23,327 bases of DNA from an uncultured Porphyromonadaceae bacterium (GTDB taxonomy: Bacteria; Bacteroidota; Bacteroidia; Bacteroidales; Muribaculaceae), in the NCBI GenBank assembly GCA_947176615.1, contig CAMWRO010000014.1:1-23327 (forward strand), given 5' to 3'. The position numbers and the translations under genes are program-made. Positions 22,400-23,327 of the stretch are shown here, one piece after another; position 1 is the first letter of the stretch, and each line of letters opens with the position of its first letter. Under the pieces are notes generated by a model. That model was given only the letters and a program-made list of their open reading frames with translations. It was not told where the DNA came from and did no database searches.

Positions 22400-23327
22400 A
22401 TGCGTAACGAAAAAATCAAGAAAGTTCTTCTGCTCGGCAGCGGTGCCCTCAAAATCGGCGAGGCCGGCGAATTTGACTACTCAGGCTCTCAGGCCCTCAA
22501 GGCCATGAAAGAGGAAGGGATCACCACCGTGCTGATTAACCCCAACATCGCCACGGTGCAGACTTCTGACGGCTTTGCCGACAAAATCTACTTTCTCCCC
22601 GTCACTCCCTATTTCGTAGAAAAAGTAATCGCCAAGGAACGCCCCGACGGCATACTGCTCGCATTCGGCGGCCAGACCGCCCTCAACTGCGGCGTGGAAC
22701 TGTATCGCGGAGGCGTGCTTGAAAAATATAATGTCGAGGTTCTCGGCACCCCGGTTCAGGCCATCATGGACACCGAGGACCGCGAGCTCTTTGTCAAGAA
22801 GCTCGACGAAATCAACGTCAAGACAATCAAGAGCGAGGCTGTCAACTCGACCCACGAGGCCATCGAGGCCGCCTCGCGTCTCGGCTACCCCGTCATCGTC
22901 CGCGCCGCCTACGCCCTCGGCGGTCTCGGCAGCGGATTCTGTGACGACGAGCAGCAGCTTGTCTCGCTCGTCGACAAGGCCCTCTCGTTCTCACCCCAAG
23001 TGCTCATCGAGAAATCGCTCAAAGGGTGGAAAGAGGTCGAGTATGAGGTCGTGCGCGACTGTTACGACAACTGTATCACCGTCTGCAACATGGAAAACTT
23101 TGACCCGCTCGGCATCCACACCGGCGAGTCAATCGTTGTCGCTCCGTCGCAGACGCTTTCCAACGAAGACTACCATTATCTGCGCAAACTCGCCATCAAG
23201 ATCATCCGTCACATCGGCATCGTCGGCGAATGTAACGTGCAGTATGCGTTTGACCCCGCGTCGATGGAATACCGCGTCATCGAGGTCAACGCCCGCCTCA
23301 GCCGCTCGTCGGCCCTCGCCTCCAAGG
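22400..23327 (+). CDS. carB: carbamoyl phosphate synthase large subunit (N-terminal part)
   Basis: ATG at 22400 opens a frame that runs off the window end after 309 codons; CarB is normally about 1070 residues, so roughly the first 30 percent is present. GSGALKIGEAGEFDYSGSQA at 13-32 is the first nucleotide-binding region. The first ATP-grasp domain is visible: LGYPVIVRAAYALGGLGSGF, then KGWKEVEYEVVRD and VIEVNARLSRSSALASK at the end. This half makes carboxyphosphate and carbamate from bicarbonate and ammonia delivered by CarA. The reading frame is intact as far as seen. Confidence 0.96.
   Translation, partial: MRNEKIKKVLLLGSGALKIGEAGEFDYSGSQALKAMKEEGITTVLINPNIATVQTSDGFADKIYFLPVTPYFVEKVIAKERPDGILLAFGGQTALNCGVELYRGGVLEKYNVEVLGTPVQAIMDTEDRELFVKKLDEINVKTIKSEAVNSTHEAIEAASRLGYPVIVRAAYALGGLGSGFCDDEQQLVSLVDKALSFSPQVLIEKSLKGWKEVEYEVVRDCYDNCITVCNMENFDPLGIHTGESIVVAPSQTLSNEDYHYLRKLAIKIIRHIGIVGECNVQYAFDPASMEYRVIEVNARLSRSSALASK

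Overview
The window looks like chromosomal DNA of a gut-type Bacteroidales bacterium; its GC-rich, C/G-ending codons would suit a Muribaculaceae-like lineage, but this is inference from gene content and style, not a database match. Supporting signs are repeated Bacteroidota-type promoter motifs (-33 TTTG, -7 TAnnTTTG), no strong Shine-Dalgarno sites, a Bacteroidota-type LptD, a porin O/P family protein, TonB-dependent-receptor-like barrels of the OMP beta-barrel family, and PNPase, AroC and CarAB of normal length.

Layout. Bases 1-2682 hold an initiator tRNA with its own terminator, then a plus-strand cluster: ybaK (tRNA proofreading), aroC (chorismate synthase) and a TIGR01212/YhcC-like radical SAM gene. 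Bases 2703-3843 are accessory in character: an AT-richer YhcG/DUF1016 gene that appears to have lost its nuclease core and carries a perfect 27-base palindrome, followed by about 600 bases of non-coding DNA with a very GC-rich insert. pnp (3844-6114) follows, ending in an unusual arginine-every-third-residue tail and a strong terminator.

Bases 6209-19246 are all minus strand. Read in transcription order: a small secreted-peptide ORF (19246-19067), three tandem outer-membrane barrel proteins in a tight operon (19022-12651), a GH43-like secreted glycosidase with its own promoter, lptD, a class A (PAP2) acid phosphatase, and a porin O/P. The last two would plausibly release and take up phosphate. 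Just upstream, also minus strand, is a membrane-bound TPR/LuxR-type regulator (21157-19481), probably the sensor for the barrel operon. SusD-like, SusC-type carboxypeptidase-like and capsule genes are absent, so this is not a classical polysaccharide utilisation locus.

Bases 21236-23327 carry a well-formed promoter and carA-carB (carB runs off the end), for carbamoyl phosphate synthesis. The least explained part is the regulator / small exported peptide / triple-barrel module at 12.6-21.2 kb. No CRISPR array, intact insertion sequence, rRNA or prophage gene was seen.
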